Assembly: GCA_023395515.1 (NCBI GenBank)
Contig: JAEWZB010000078.1
Span: 1 to 35,599, forward strand
Direction: 5' to 3'
Origin: Bacillota bacterium
Lineage (GTDB): Bacteria; Bacillota; Syntrophomonadia; Syntrophomonadales; Syntrophomonadaceae
Length of the DNA: 35,599 nucleotides
The notes under the pieces are model-generated. The model was given only the letters and a program-made list of their open reading frames with translations. It was not told the origin of the DNA and searched no databases. The position numbers were made by a program, and so were the translations under genes. Positions 13,795-22,803 of this stretch are shown here, one piece after another. Numbering within the stretch: position 1 is the stretch's first letter; every line of letters starts with the position of its first letter.

Positions 13795-14490
13795 ATGAGG
13801 TTATTGAAACGTTTAACGACTATAGCGGATATGGTTATAAGGGATGAGCCGGTAGCTGATATTGGGGCTGACCATGCCTTATTATCTTTGTATATGTTGG
13901 AGAAAAGTATAATTCCCTATGCTATTGTCACTGATATAATTGAGGGACCTTATGAAAGAGCTAAAATGGCTGTAGAAACTAGTCCTTACCGGGATAATAT
14001 TGAGGTAAGAAAAGGTGATGGTATTGATATAATTAACCCTCATGAGGTAGCTACGGTAATAATTGCCGGTATGGGCGGAGATGTTATGGCAGACATCATA
14101 TCCCGTGATTGGGCTAAAGCAGAAAGCTTTGCCCGGTTTATTTTGCAGCCCATGAGCCGGCCGCAGGTAATAAGGGATATTTTAAGTAAGCGGGGCTGGG
14201 AATTAACTGAAGAAAGGGTCATTTTTGAGAATAATAAGTTTTTTGTCATATTAAGCTATACTCCTGCGGGTAAACCGTATGAACTTACGCCCTTGGAAGC
14301 AGAAATAGGGCCGCTGTTATTAGCAGGTATTTACCAGTATAAAAGGGAATATTTACGTAGTTTCTTAGCCAAATACGAAGGTATAACCAGAAGTCTGGAG
14401 GAAAGCTCGGGAACTAAGGAGCAAATGATATTAAGGGCTTACCAGGAAAAGATGCACAGATTGGAGGAACTTTTAAATGAGCTTAGCTAA
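13795..14490 (+). CDS. trmK: tRNA (adenine(22)-N(1))-methyltransferase
   Basis: 231 aa. SAM-binding motif I is VADIGADHALLSLYM (residues 20-34), and AGMGGDVMADI at 91-101 is the family signature. The C-terminal part is a coiled coil (about residues 180-231) as in Bacillus TrmK (YqfN). It methylates A22 of tRNA. It overlaps the following Nif3-family gene by 14 nt, the same trmK-yqfO order as in Bacillus, which supports the call. A TATAAT at 13778-13783 and a GGGG ribosome binding site lie just upstream. Confidence 0.93.
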   Translation: MRLLKRLTTIADMVIRDEPVADIGADHALLSLYMLEKSIIPYAIVTDIIEGPYERAKMAVETSPYRDNIEVRKGDGIDIINPHEVATVIIAGMGGDVMADIISRDWAKAESFARFILQPMSRPQVIRDILSKRGWELTEERVIFENNKFFVILSYTPAGKPYELTPLEAEIGPLLLAGIYQYKREYLRSFLAKYEGITRSLEESSGTKEQMILRAYQEKMHRLEELLNELS

Positions 14491-15595
14491 AGTTAAGGAT
14501 ATTATTAGTATTATCGAAAAACATTTCCCTTTATTCTTAGCTGAAGAATGGGATAACTCCGGGTTGCAGGTAGGAAATTTGGATAATGAGGTTAAACATG
14601 TAGTTATCGCCTTAGACATTGACCAGACTATAGTAGAAAAAGCTCTAGAGGCTAAGGCCGAGTTAATTATAACCCACCATCCCATGTTTTTTAAAGGTAT
14701 TAAGACCATTAACTATGGTAATAGTCAGGGAAGATTAATTAAAAGCTTAATAGCTAATGATATAACAGTTTATTCTGCCCATACTAACCTGGATGCAGGT
14801 GAAAATGGTTTAAATCAGCTTTTAGCGGCCCGTCTGGGCTTAGAAAATATTGAACCATTATACCTGGGCAAACAAGATAAGTTAATTAAGTTAGTGGTGT
14901 ATATACCTGTTACCCATGTGGAAATGGTAAGGCAAGCTATAAATGAAGCCGGGTCAGGTAATATTGGCAATTATTCTGATTGCAGTTTTCGCAGCCTGGG
15001 TACGGGAACCTTTAGACCGGGAGCAGGGACCAATCCTTTTATTGGTAAGTCAGGCCAATTAGAAGAGGTAGAGGAATACCGTCTGGAAACGGTAGTTTAC
15101 CAAAGCCGCTTAGGTCAAGTACTTAAAGCTATGCAGGCTGCTCATCCTTATGAAGAAGTGGCCTATGATTTATATGCCCTGCAAAATGAGGGGAAAAACC
15201 ATAGCATGGGGCGGATAGGTGTATTAGCAGATGAAATGAGCTTACAAGATTTTGCTTATCTAGTTAAATCTAAACTTAATATAGATAAGCTTAGGGTAGT
15301 AGGAGATCTGGCCGGGCCGGTTAAAAGGGTAGCAGTTATTAGCGGCAGTGGGGCTAGTTTAATGGATAAGGCCGTAAAGCAAAAAGTAGATGTTTTAGTA
15401 ACTGGTGATTTAAAATATCATGAAGCCCGGGATGCAGAAGACTTAGGCTTAGCTATAATTGATGCCGGTCATCAGGGAACCGAGGAAATTATGGTCAATT
15501 GGATGGCGGAGTGGCTGGAAAAAGAGTGCACCTTTCAAGGTCTAAAGGTTAAATTCAGCCCCTTATGGTCTAATCCCTGTTTTATCCATCTTTAA
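14477..15595 (+). CDS. Nif3-like dinuclear metal centre protein (YqfO family)
   Basis: 372 aa, the long form of the family with an inserted PII-like domain (about residues 128-235, containing AHPYEEVAYDLY). Metal ligands are visible: H67/H68 in ITHHPMFF, D106 in NLDAGENGLN, and H332 and E336 in DAGHQGTEEIMVNW. It is coupled to trmK by a 14-nt overlap. Proteins of this family (YqfO, also called GTP cyclohydrolase I type 2 in databases) bind two metal ions. The biochemical role is unsettled; the database enzyme name should be treated with caution. Confidence 0.92.
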   Translation: MSLAKVKDIISIIEKHFPLFLAEEWDNSGLQVGNLDNEVKHVVIALDIDQTIVEKALEAKAELIITHHPMFFKGIKTINYGNSQGRLIKSLIANDITVYSAHTNLDAGENGLNQLLAARLGLENIEPLYLGKQDKLIKLVVYIPVTHVEMVRQAINEAGSGNIGNYSDCSFRSLGTGTFRPGAGTNPFIGKSGQLEEVEEYRLETVVYQSRLGQVLKAMQAAHPYEEVAYDLYALQNEGKNHSMGRIGVLADEMSLQDFAYLVKSKLNIDKLRVVGDLAGPVKRVAVISGSGASLMDKAVKQKVDVLVTGDLKYHEARDAEDLGLAIIDAGHQGTEEIMVNWMAEWLEKECTFQGLKVKFSPLWSNPCFIHL

Positions 15596-15669
15596 TAGTA
15601 TGATTAAAAGGAATATTAAAACCTATGTAGAATAAAATAGCTAAATCCATTTATACAAGGGGAGTAGTA

Positions 15670-16695
15670 ATGCTAAAAATTAAAGTGGCAAGCTTAAAAC
15701 CCGGAGTAAAATTAGGTAAGGACATTTTTACGTATGATTCTAAATTACTCTTAAATAAAGGTACGGTATTAACTAAAGAGCACCTCGATAGTTTTGCTAA
15801 TAGAAACATTGCCGAAGTCTTTGTTATTGAAGCCAGCCAAAGGCTTAAAACCGAGAAAAGCTTTGAAGATGTATTTACTACATCTATTGATGTAGTAAAA
15901 TCTTTTATGTTGGAAGCTAAGCTAGGTAAACCTTTAGATAAAGACGAAATGAATCAAACGGTTAATCTTTTGCTGGAACAGGTATTTGATGTTAATGATC
16001 TTTTTCGGCAGATGAGGTTAATGAAGGATAAAGATGATTACCTGTTTACTCATTCAGTAAATGTTTCTCTTTTGTCTATATTAATTGGCAGATGGCTAAA
16101 GTGCGATAATGATACTATAAGGTTATTGGGAATAGCCGGATTAATGCATGATATAGGAAAAATATTTATAGATGATTCTATTTTAAATAAACCGGGCAAG
16201 CTTACTACGGAAGAATTTGAAGAAATGAAGAAACATCCTATATTAGGATATAACTTAGTAAGTGATTATGAATGGATTAACCCGGATGTGGCCAAAGCCA
16301 TTTTAATGCATCATGAAAGAGCAGATGGTTCGGGATACCCGATGGGTATATCCGGATATAACGGTAGCTTTTTGGCTTCGGTAGTTGCAGTTGCCGATAT
16401 TTATGATGCTCTTACTTCTAACCGTATTTACTCGGTTAAAAACTCTCCTTATACCGCAGTTGAATTATTATGGAAAGAATCTTTCGGCAAACTGGACCCT
16501 AAAATAACTAAAGTCTTTTGTGATAGAATAACCAATTTTTATGTCGGTAATGAAGTTGTTTTGTCTAATGGGCAGATAGGGGTAGTGATTTATGTAGACC
16601 CTATTCAGCCTACCAGACCTACGGTAATGGTGGGAGATACCTTTATTAACTTAGCAGAGGACAGGTCTATAAGCATTGATGAAGTCATAGATTAA
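15670..16695 (+). CDS. HD-GYP domain protein (cyclic-di-GMP phosphodiesterase candidate)
   Basis: 341 aa. An N-terminal domain of about 110 residues (KVASLKPGVKLGKDIF, the DUF3391-like start common in this group) precedes an HD-GYP domain with H128 (FTHSVNVS), H160-D161 (GLMHDIGKI), HH214-215 and DGSGYP at 219-224. All the metal ligands and the GYP signature are present. HD-GYP domains hydrolyse c-di-GMP to GMP or pGpG. No receiver or membrane segment is present, so the input signal is not apparent. The ATG at 15670 has GGGG upstream. Confidence 0.9.
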   Translation: MLKIKVASLKPGVKLGKDIFTYDSKLLLNKGTVLTKEHLDSFANRNIAEVFVIEASQRLKTEKSFEDVFTTSIDVVKSFMLEAKLGKPLDKDEMNQTVNLLLEQVFDVNDLFRQMRLMKDKDDYLFTHSVNVSLLSILIGRWLKCDNDTIRLLGIAGLMHDIGKIFIDDSILNKPGKLTTEEFEEMKKHPILGYNLVSDYEWINPDVAKAILMHHERADGSGYPMGISGYNGSFLASVVAVADIYDALTSNRIYSVKNSPYTAVELLWKESFGKLDPKITKVFCDRITNFYVGNEVVLSNGQIGVVIYVDPIQPTRPTVMVGDTFINLAEDRSISIDEVID

Positions 16696-16824
16696 AATTT
16701 TTTTAATTAAAAGCCGATAAATAGGGATTATTATGAATAAAAACCTCTTAAAACTGGTAGAATGGTAACATACACTGCTTGTGATAATAAAAAATTATCA
16801 AAAAAATTAGTTTACTTGCAGGAT

Positions 16825-16851
16825 TTGCCGTTTTTTTGAGGAATCTACAAT
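16825..16851 (+). promoter_or_regulatory. Possible promoter of the HU gene
   Basis: TTGCCG (16825-16830) and TACAAT (16846-16851) are spaced 15 nt, or 16 nt if TTTGCC is taken as the -35. The spacing is short, so the call is tentative. If right, transcription begins downstream of the in-frame ATG at 16852 and supports the GTG start at 16882. Confidence 0.35.
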
Positions 16852-16881
16852 ATGGTTAATAAATTAAAGGGAGGACTAAGT

Positions 16882-17211
16882 GTGAATAAAACGGAACTTG
16901 TAAAAACTTTAGCGGAGAAAGCAGAAATTACGCAAAAGGATGCTGCCAAAGCATTAGACGCAGTTGTAGAAAGTATTCAAGAAGCTCTGTCTAAAGGGGA
17001 CAAAGTGCAAATTATCGGTTTTGGTAGTTTTGAAGTTCGCGACCGTAAAGAAAGAAAAGTTATCAGTCCTGCTACTGGTGAAGAGATTTTAGTCCCAGCT
17101 ACCAAAGTTCCAGCATTCAAGCCTGGTAAATCATTAAAAGAGGCAGTTGCAGTTGAGAAAAAACCTGCTCCAAAAGCTAGTAGTGCCAAAAAGAAAAGTA
17201 AAAAGAAATAG
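16882..17211 (+). CDS. hup: HU-family DNA-binding protein with Lys-rich tail
   Basis: 109 aa. The GTG at 16882 has AAGGGAGGA at 16867-16875 and gives the family start (M/V)NKTELVKTLAEKA; an ATG at 16852 would add ten unlikely residues. The DNA-binding beta-arm region is standard: GFGSFEVRDRKERKV at 46-60 and VPATKVPAFKPGKSLKEAV. Ordinary HU is about 90 aa; here an extra tail of about 18 residues (KKPAPKASSAKKKSKKK) resembles the Lys/Ala-rich tails found in some clostridial and actinobacterial HU proteins and should add nonspecific DNA affinity. It is monocistronic and ends at a terminator. Confidence 0.94.
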   Translation: MNKTELVKTLAEKAEITQKDAAKALDAVVESIQEALSKGDKVQIIGFGSFEVRDRKERKVISPATGEEILVPATKVPAFKPGKSLKEAVAVEKKPAPKASSAKKKSKKK

Positions 17212-17234
17212 TTGAATAATATAATATATAGTAT

Positions 17235-17260
17235 GAGGGGATGTTAAAATCCCCTTTTTC
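17235..17260 (+). terminator. Intrinsic terminator of the HU gene
   Basis: AGGGGAT (17236-17242), loop GTTAAA, ATCCCCT (17249-17255) followed by T5. It lies 24 nt after the stop codon. Confidence 0.85.
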
Positions 17261-17264
17261 CTGC

Positions 17265-17310
17265 CAGAGCGTCAAAAAAGCCCAATTGGTGAACTTTTTT
17301 GCTCGCTCTG
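17265..17310. repeat. Palindromic element, empty copy (termini also found at 32756-33020)
   Basis: CAGAGCGTCAAAAAAGCCCA (17265-17284) is an inverted repeat of CTTTTTTGCTCGCTCTG (17294-17310) with a 9-nt centre. The same two ends recur at 32756-32775 and 33000-33020, where they enclose 224 nt of hairpins. Here they directly face each other. Confidence 0.75.
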
Positions 17311-17339
17311 CAAAATGTGAACTTATTCAACATTCATTT

Positions 17340-17371
17340 ACCCTTTATTAAGTAAAGGGTATTTCTATTTT
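17340..17371 (+). terminator. Possible second hairpin downstream of HU
   Basis: ACCCTTTA (17340-17347) and TAAAGGGT (17353-17360) with a 5-nt loop, followed by ATTTCTATTTT. It resembles a weak intrinsic terminator. Confidence 0.45.
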
Positions 17372-17444
17372 CTGATCAATAGTCCCGCCTTATTTTATTA
17401 CTATATTTTTCCTAAGCTGAAAGTAGCAAAAGTTGCCTGCCCAG

Positions 17445-17474
17445 GAATATGAGCCCTTTTATTCGGTTATGCTA
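17445..17474 (+). promoter_or_regulatory. Possible sigma-G-type promoter of the germination operon
   Basis: GAATA (17445-17449), 18-nt spacer, TATGCTA (17468-17474) is close to the forespore sigma-G pattern (GHATR, then CATWMTA), and gerA-type operons are sigma-G dependent in Bacillus. It lies 30 nt before the GTG start. Confidence 0.45.
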
Positions 17475-17504
17475 AGAAAATGAATAATAGGGAGGAATTA
17501 TATA

Positions 17505-19067
17505 GTGTTTTCCTTACTTAAGAAGTTCTTTTCTAAAAAAACTTTAAAAGAAAAAGGAACTGCGGCTAATCAGGAATATTCCAGTCAATTATCCAAAAGC
17601 TTAGATAAAAATCTTAAAGAACTTAAGCCTTACATAGATAGAAATTTTGATATAATCCTTAGGCCGGTCAGTGTTACTAAACCTAACGGGGTTAAGGGAG
17701 CCGTTATTTATATTAAAAATATGCCTGATCAAGAGTCCCTGCAGCAAGATATATTAAGGCCTTTAATGAACTACAGTAATACCGAAGATTTTGCCCGGAA
17801 TGGACTAAATTATTTAGTGGATTTAATTTATAAATCTTCTCTAAGCGTAGGAGAAATCAAAAAAAGCCTAAGTAGCCCTGAGGTATTACAAAGCATGTTT
17901 GCCGGGCTGGTAATTGTCATGGTAGACGGTTATGACCAGGCGCTTATTATTGACATAACTAAACCGGAGCATCGGGCCATAGATGAACCTACTACTGAAC
18001 GAACTATTAGGGGATCAAGGGAAGGTTTTATTGAGGATCTTAGTGTTAATATTTCCTTGATTAGAAAACGTTTAGCTGATCCTAATTTAGTAATTGAGAA
18101 AACAAAAGTGGGAAGAAGAAGCAGAACTAATGTAGCCATAATTTTTATAGAGGATATAGCTGACCCTAATATTGTCCAAGAAATTAGGGATAAGATAAGC
18201 AAAATAGATACTGACGGAGTAATTACTACTAGTTATCTGGAACAGTTAATGGAAGATAATCCTTATTCAGTTTTTCCGCAAATAAGATCAACGGAAAGGC
18301 CGGATAAAATTATACCTGAGTTATTAGAGGGAAGAGTAGTTATAATGGTTAATGGTACGCCTAGGGCCATAATTATACCCAGCCTTTTTGTTAGTTTTCT
18401 TCAAGCTACGGAAGATTATAATGAAAGGTTTTATGTAGGCTCCGTCGATAGGCTGTTTAGATATTTAGCCTTTTTCTTATCAATTTCCTTAACGCCCTTA
18501 TATATTGCTTTGCTAAGTTTCCAACCGGAACTTATTCCTTTTGATTTACTGGTATCTTTAGCCATGTCCAGAGAGAAAGTCCCTTTTCCTATAGTGGTTG
18601 AGGTACTAATTCAAGAAATAATTATTCAATTGGTAGTAGAGGCAGGCCTGCGTCTGCCGGTAACCATTGCTCAAACTGTAGGGGTGGTAGCAGGTATAGT
18701 TTTAGGGCAGGCAGCTATTTCAGCTAACTTAGCTAGTCCGGCCATTATAATTATAATAGCTATGACTACTATAGCTACCTATTCCTTACCTAATTATTCT
18801 TTGGTATTAGCCACCAGGTTAATAAGGTTTATGATGCTGTTGGCCACTTCTATGTTTGGGCTTTTCGGTTTTTCCTTAGGTTGGCTTTTAATTCTTGCCC
18901 ATCTAACTAGCTTAGAAAGTATGGGTGTTCCTTATTTATCTCCCCTGGCACCGACCAGATTTCGAGATTTAAAAGATGCTTTAATCAGAGCCCCTAATTG
19001 GACTTTAAATAAGCGTCCCCAGTCAATTCCTCATCAAGATGACCGCAGGCAAGGGGGAGTGAGTTAG
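17505..19067 (+). CDS. Spore germination protein, GerAA/GerKA type
   Basis: 520 aa from a GTG with AGGGAGGAAT upstream. The N-terminal soluble half (about residues 1-295) carries the two alpha/beta domains of GerA proteins, including FARNGLNYLVDLIYKS, REGFIEDLSVNISLIRKRL, and the signature TSYLEQLMEDNPYSVFPQ...ERPDKI. The C-terminal half has about five hydrophobic segments between about 300 and 470, including FLSISLTPLYIALL. It is the A subunit of a germinant receptor of the spore inner membrane, which senses nutrients with the B and C subunits encoded next. It overlaps the following gene by one base. Confidence 0.95.
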   Translation: MFSLLKKFFSKKTLKEKGTAANQEYSSQLSKSLDKNLKELKPYIDRNFDIILRPVSVTKPNGVKGAVIYIKNMPDQESLQQDILRPLMNYSNTEDFARNGLNYLVDLIYKSSLSVGEIKKSLSSPEVLQSMFAGLVIVMVDGYDQALIIDITKPEHRAIDEPTTERTIRGSREGFIEDLSVNISLIRKRLADPNLVIEKTKVGRRSRTNVAIIFIEDIADPNIVQEIRDKISKIDTDGVITTSYLEQLMEDNPYSVFPQIRSTERPDKIIPELLEGRVVIMVNGTPRAIIIPSLFVSFLQATEDYNERFYVGSVDRLFRYLAFFLSISLTPLYIALLSFQPELIPFDLLVSLAMSREKVPFPIVVEVLIQEIIIQLVVEAGLRLPVTIAQTVGVVAGIVLGQAAISANLASPAIIIIIAMTTIATYSLPNYSLVLATRLIRFMMLLATSMFGLFGFSLGWLLILAHLTSLESMGVPYLSPLAPTRFRDLKDALIRAPNWTLNKRPQSIPHQDDRRQGGVS

Positions 19068-20158
19068 TGGAGAGCCGCTTTATTATAACCAGTAAACAAT
19101 TAATATTTATTTTGATTGGCTCCCAGATTGCCACCGGGATTTTTAGCCTGCCCCGGCTAGTTACTACTGAAGCAGGAACTCACGGCTGGTTAGCTGTTAT
19201 CGTTGGGGCTATACCGGCTTATATTTCCATATGGCTAATTGTAAACTTAGGCAATAAGTTTCCTGGGCAAAATTTTGTCGGGCTTAGTAAACAGTTATTT
19301 GGTAAATATTTAGGGAGTTTTTTAGTCATAGCTTTTATTATTTATATTGTTATTTATCAGTCTATCGTGATACGGATTTTTGTGGAAACCACTTCTTTGT
19401 ATATGCTGCCTAGTACTCCTATCCCCGTGATATTGTTCTTGGTGCAAGCTTCGGTTGTTTATATAGTTATGCAAGGGGGAAAGGTAATAGGAAGGCTTAA
19501 TGAATTATTATTTTATATCTCGGTAGCAATTTTATTACTTCTGCTATGTGCCTTTAGCCAAGCTGATTGTACTAATATTTTACCCTTGGGAGATATAGAT
19601 TTAGGGGGTTTATGGCAGGGAGCTTTAAGTGCATCCTATGCTTATGCCGGAACCGAAGTTTTATTAGTAGTATTTTTTATGGTCAACAACAAGGATAAGG
19701 CTTTAAAAGCAGCTTTAACCGGCCAAACTATTGTATTAGTCATTTACTTTATAGTAGTAGTTTTAAGTATATTAGTTTTTGGTATATATGCTATGGAAGA
19801 AATGTTAAGACCCTTATTAATTTTGTTAAAGGGGGTAGAATTTCCTTTATTTGACCGTTTAGAGCTGTTTTTCTTATCCTTTTGGATGGGATTGGGTATT
19901 AGGCCGGTAATAAACTTAGGCTTAGCCGCAGCATATTCAAGCTCCATGCTCATTAATAGGAATTTTAATTATTATAAAATAATAGTTTTACTCACGGGAA
20001 TACTGATGTATTTTATCGCTCTTATTCCTAAAAATGTTTTACAAGCCATGGAGTGGAGCGTTTATATCGGATATGTATATTTAGGGGTAGCTTTAAGCTA
20101 CCCATTGTTATACAGTTTACTAGGTTTTTTAAGGAGAGACAAAAAACATGAATTTTAG
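19067..20158 (+). CDS. Spore germination protein, GerAB/GerKB type (APC-superfamily permease)
   Basis: 363 aa, GTG start sharing its G with the TAG of the A gene; GGGGGAG precedes it. About ten membrane helices fill the protein, beginning ITSKQLIFILIGSQIATGIFSLP, the standard GerAB opening. The family belongs to the amino acid-polyamine-organocation superfamily and forms the germinant-binding and transport-like subunit of the receptor. It overlaps the next gene by 11 nt, so the three genes form one tightly coupled operon. The germinant cannot be told from the sequence. Confidence 0.94.
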   Translation: MESRFIITSKQLIFILIGSQIATGIFSLPRLVTTEAGTHGWLAVIVGAIPAYISIWLIVNLGNKFPGQNFVGLSKQLFGKYLGSFLVIAFIIYIVIYQSIVIRIFVETTSLYMLPSTPIPVILFLVQASVVYIVMQGGKVIGRLNELLFYISVAILLLLLCAFSQADCTNILPLGDIDLGGLWQGALSASYAYAGTEVLLVVFFMVNNKDKALKAALTGQTIVLVIYFIVVVLSILVFGIYAMEEMLRPLLILLKGVEFPLFDRLELFFLSFWMGLGIRPVINLGLAAAYSSSMLINRNFNYYKIIVLLTGILMYFIALIPKNVLQAMEWSVYIGYVYLGVALSYPLLYSLLGFLRRDKKHEF

Positions 20159-21272
20159 AAAATCTTTAGCATTTTTTAGTCTAGCCTCACTTTTATTAAT
20201 CTCGGGATGTTGGGATTATATAAATATTGAAGAATTATCCCTTCCTCATATAACCGCTTATGATGTAGCCCACTTGTTAAGGGATCAAAACGTAAATGAG
20301 GCTAATGTTAATGTTACTCTACTTTTTCCTGACCTTAGTTTATCCAGTAACCGTCTTTATATAGAAAGAACTGCTGCAGCCACCATAGGGGATGCCCGCA
20401 ATAAAAGAGCCTTAAATTCTTCCAGTAATGTAGTTTTTCAAGGAGCTCAAATACTTTTAATAGGGGAACAGTTAGCTAAATCCGGAGTAAATATAGACAT
20501 ACTTCTAAGACAGCCTACGGTTAAAAACTCTATGGCAGTAGCCGTAGTTAAAGGACGGGCAGATAATTTTCTGGAGCAAGGGGTTAAATCTAATACGGAG
20601 TTAGGGCAAACTGTTTTTGGTCTGCTTACCAATACTCCCGAGGATACTTTTATACCTAAAACTACCTTACATGATATGTATTTGGCCCAGGCTACTCCGG
20701 GTAAAAACCTTATTGCTCCTTTGATAGAACTTAGAGGTGACGAGCATCCTAGAATTTTGGGAATAGCTATATTTAATAAAGACAGACTAATTGCCCATGT
20801 GGGAGAGAGAGGTTCCCGGGCTCTGATGCTGCTTAGGGGCATTAAAACTAGGGGTAACATAGAGTTTAAAATGTATGAAGAGGGTAAATTAATTGACCGG
20901 GGTACAGTCTTAATGTCTAATAAAAGGAAAGTTAAGGTGAGCAGGAAAGAAGGAAAATATCATTTTGATATTACTATTACCCTGAAAGGTGATTTGGTGG
21001 AGCACTATAATATTAAAGATTTTGAGGAAATGATAAAATATAACCAAAAAATTGAGCAAGCTCTTGAAGAACAGATAGCTAATGAATGCCAGGAATTTTT
21101 AAATCAAATGCAAAGAGAATTTAAAGTTGACTGTATAGATATAAGTAAGTGTGCTTTAGCCAAATGGCGGAAAGAACTGGAGAAAACTGTTAATAATGAA
21201 GAATTCATAACTAATGCTGAATTTGAAGTCAAAGTTAAGGTAGATTTAAATAACATAGGGGAAAGAACCTAA
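20148..21272 (+). CDS. Spore germination lipoprotein, GerAC/GerKC (Ger(x)C) type
   Basis: 374 aa. A lipoprotein signal (NFRKSLAFFSLASLLLISGC, lipobox LISG-C21) is followed by WDYINIEELSLP, the usual WDxxEIE-like start of mature Ger(x)C proteins. The three-domain body shows ILLIGEQLAKSGVN, then the typical middle segment ILGIAIFNKDRLIAHV and a C-terminal FEEMIKYNQKIEQALEEQI...FLNQMQREFKVD stretch. It is the C subunit of the receptor, anchored to the outer face of the spore inner membrane. It is the last gene of the operon; no GerD or D-subunit gene follows. Confidence 0.95.
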   Translation: MNFRKSLAFFSLASLLLISGCWDYINIEELSLPHITAYDVAHLLRDQNVNEANVNVTLLFPDLSLSSNRLYIERTAAATIGDARNKRALNSSSNVVFQGAQILLIGEQLAKSGVNIDILLRQPTVKNSMAVAVVKGRADNFLEQGVKSNTELGQTVFGLLTNTPEDTFIPKTTLHDMYLAQATPGKNLIAPLIELRGDEHPRILGIAIFNKDRLIAHVGERGSRALMLLRGIKTRGNIEFKMYEEGKLIDRGTVLMSNKRKVKVSRKEGKYHFDITITLKGDLVEHYNIKDFEEMIKYNQKIEQALEEQIANECQEFLNQMQREFKVDCIDISKCALAKWRKELEKTVNNEEFITNAEFEVKVKVDLNNIGERT

Positions 21273-21355
21273 CTTGCCCAGTAAAATAAGCAGGAAAAAC
21301 TTCAACTAAAGAGAATAGTGTTCAGGGGATTAATAAAGTGAAGGGTGGGGGATTA

Positions 21356-22711
21356 ATGAAGAATTATTTTCCCGATTACAAAGAGAAACTTATAACGGCT
21401 AAAAAAGCAGCCCAACTGGTCAATTCAGGTGATAATATAATGTATGCTCCTTTTTTAGGCAGACCAGTGGATTTTGATAAAGCACTAGCCAACCGTAAAG
21501 AAGAATTATATGATGTTAGAATCGTAGGGTGTGGTGGAACTGCTTCAACGGCAGAACCGACTCCAACTGTTGATTCAAGCCATGAACACTTTGTTTGCAG
21601 CAGTTGGTTTTTTGATGCTTTAGACCGAAAAATGCATGATGATTATTTAATGTTTTATCAACCTGTTCAATTTAGCCAATTACAGGATATTATCAGTAAT
21701 GAAAGATTTAAATTGGATATTTATGTGCAGCAGGTTAGCCGCATGGATGAATATGGTTATTTCTCCTTTGGTCCGGCTAATACTTACAGCCTCGAAAGCT
21801 GTATCAAGGCTAATATAGTTATACTGGAAATTAATAAAAATGTCCCGTGCATATTAGGCGGTTCAGAAGATTCTATTCATATTTCCCAAGTGGATTATAT
21901 TATTGAAGGCTCTAATACTCCCCTTTATACTTTACCGGTGAATCAAAATCATAATGAGATAGATGAAAAAATGGCTAATTATATATTAGAAGAAATAGAA
22001 GATAGGTCTTGTCTCCAGTTAGGTATCGGGGCTTTACCTAACACCTTGGGGGATTTATTATGCTATTCTGATTTAAAAGATTTAGGGATACATACGGAAA
22101 TGTATACTGATTCTATGACTAGACTGTTTGAACTGGGAGTAGTCACGAATAAATATAAAACTGTAGATAGGGGTAAAATTGCTTTTTCTTTCGCTATAGG
22201 GACCCAAGAAAATTATGATTTTATGCATCTTAATCCCTTAATGGCCAGCCACTGTGGGAGATACACTAATAACCCCCGTATTATCAGTCTTAATGATAAG
22301 GTAGTAGCTATTAACAATATATTGCAAATTGATTTATTTAGTCAGGTTTGTTCAGAAAGTTCCGGTCCCCGTCAGATTTCCGGGACTGGCGGCCAATTGG
22401 ATTTTGTAACGGGGGCTTGGCATTCTAAGGGGGGGAAAAGCTTTCTATGTCTGAAGAGTACTTATAAAGACCGGACTGGGCAGATACATTCCCGCATTGT
22501 ACCCACGCTTAAAGAAGGCAGCATAGTTACGACTCCTCGAACTGCGGTAGACTTTATTGTCACGGAATATGGCAAAGTCAGGCTTAAAGGAGAACCAACC
22601 TGGAGCCGGGCCGAATCATTAATAAACATCGCCCATCCCGATTTTAGGGATGAATTAATTAGGCAGGCGGAAGAGATGAAGATTTGGCGCCGGAGTAATA
22701 AGATCGGGTAA
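21356..22711 (+). CDS. Acetyl-CoA hydrolase/transferase family protein (butyrate or 4-hydroxybutyrate CoA-transferase)
   Basis: 451 aa from ATG 21356 (GGTGGGGG upstream); a GTG at 21338 is also in frame. Family signatures are visible: LQLGIGALPNTLGDLL (residues 221-236), GIHTEMYTDSM with the catalytic Glu248, and SGTGGQLDFVTGA near the C-terminus. The Glu forms the gamma-glutamyl-CoA intermediate. The usual EMFSDG is EMYTDSM here, a small divergence. In syntrophic butyrate oxidisers such enzymes activate butyrate with acetyl-CoA. The neighbouring convergent butyryl-CoA dehydrogenase-like and thiolase genes support that use; the acid specificity is inferred. Confidence 0.88.
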   Translation: MKNYFPDYKEKLITAKKAAQLVNSGDNIMYAPFLGRPVDFDKALANRKEELYDVRIVGCGGTASTAEPTPTVDSSHEHFVCSSWFFDALDRKMHDDYLMFYQPVQFSQLQDIISNERFKLDIYVQQVSRMDEYGYFSFGPANTYSLESCIKANIVILEINKNVPCILGGSEDSIHISQVDYIIEGSNTPLYTLPVNQNHNEIDEKMANYILEEIEDRSCLQLGIGALPNTLGDLLCYSDLKDLGIHTEMYTDSMTRLFELGVVTNKYKTVDRGKIAFSFAIGTQENYDFMHLNPLMASHCGRYTNNPRIISLNDKVVAINNILQIDLFSQVCSESSGPRQISGTGGQLDFVTGAWHSKGGKSFLCLKSTYKDRTGQIHSRIVPTLKEGSIVTTPRTAVDFIVTEYGKVRLKGEPTWSRAESLINIAHPDFRDELIRQAEEMKIWRRSNKIG

Positions 22712-22773
22712 CAGGTAATTATATTTTTTGAAACTATAAATGCGAATTTTTGATTCCGGTTGAGGAAGAAAAA

Positions 22774-22797
22774 TAGGGGAGGCTTGGGCCTCCCCTA
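22774..22797 (-). terminator. Intrinsic terminator of the acyl-CoA dehydrogenase/thiolase operon
   Basis: TAGGGGAGGC (22774-22783), loop TTGG, GCCTCCCCTA (22788-22797): perfect 10-bp stem. On the minus strand it is followed at once by TTTTTCTT. It may also stop the convergent CoA-transferase transcript, though there is no T-run on the plus side. Confidence 0.85.
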
Positions 22798-22803
22798 ACT
22801 AAG

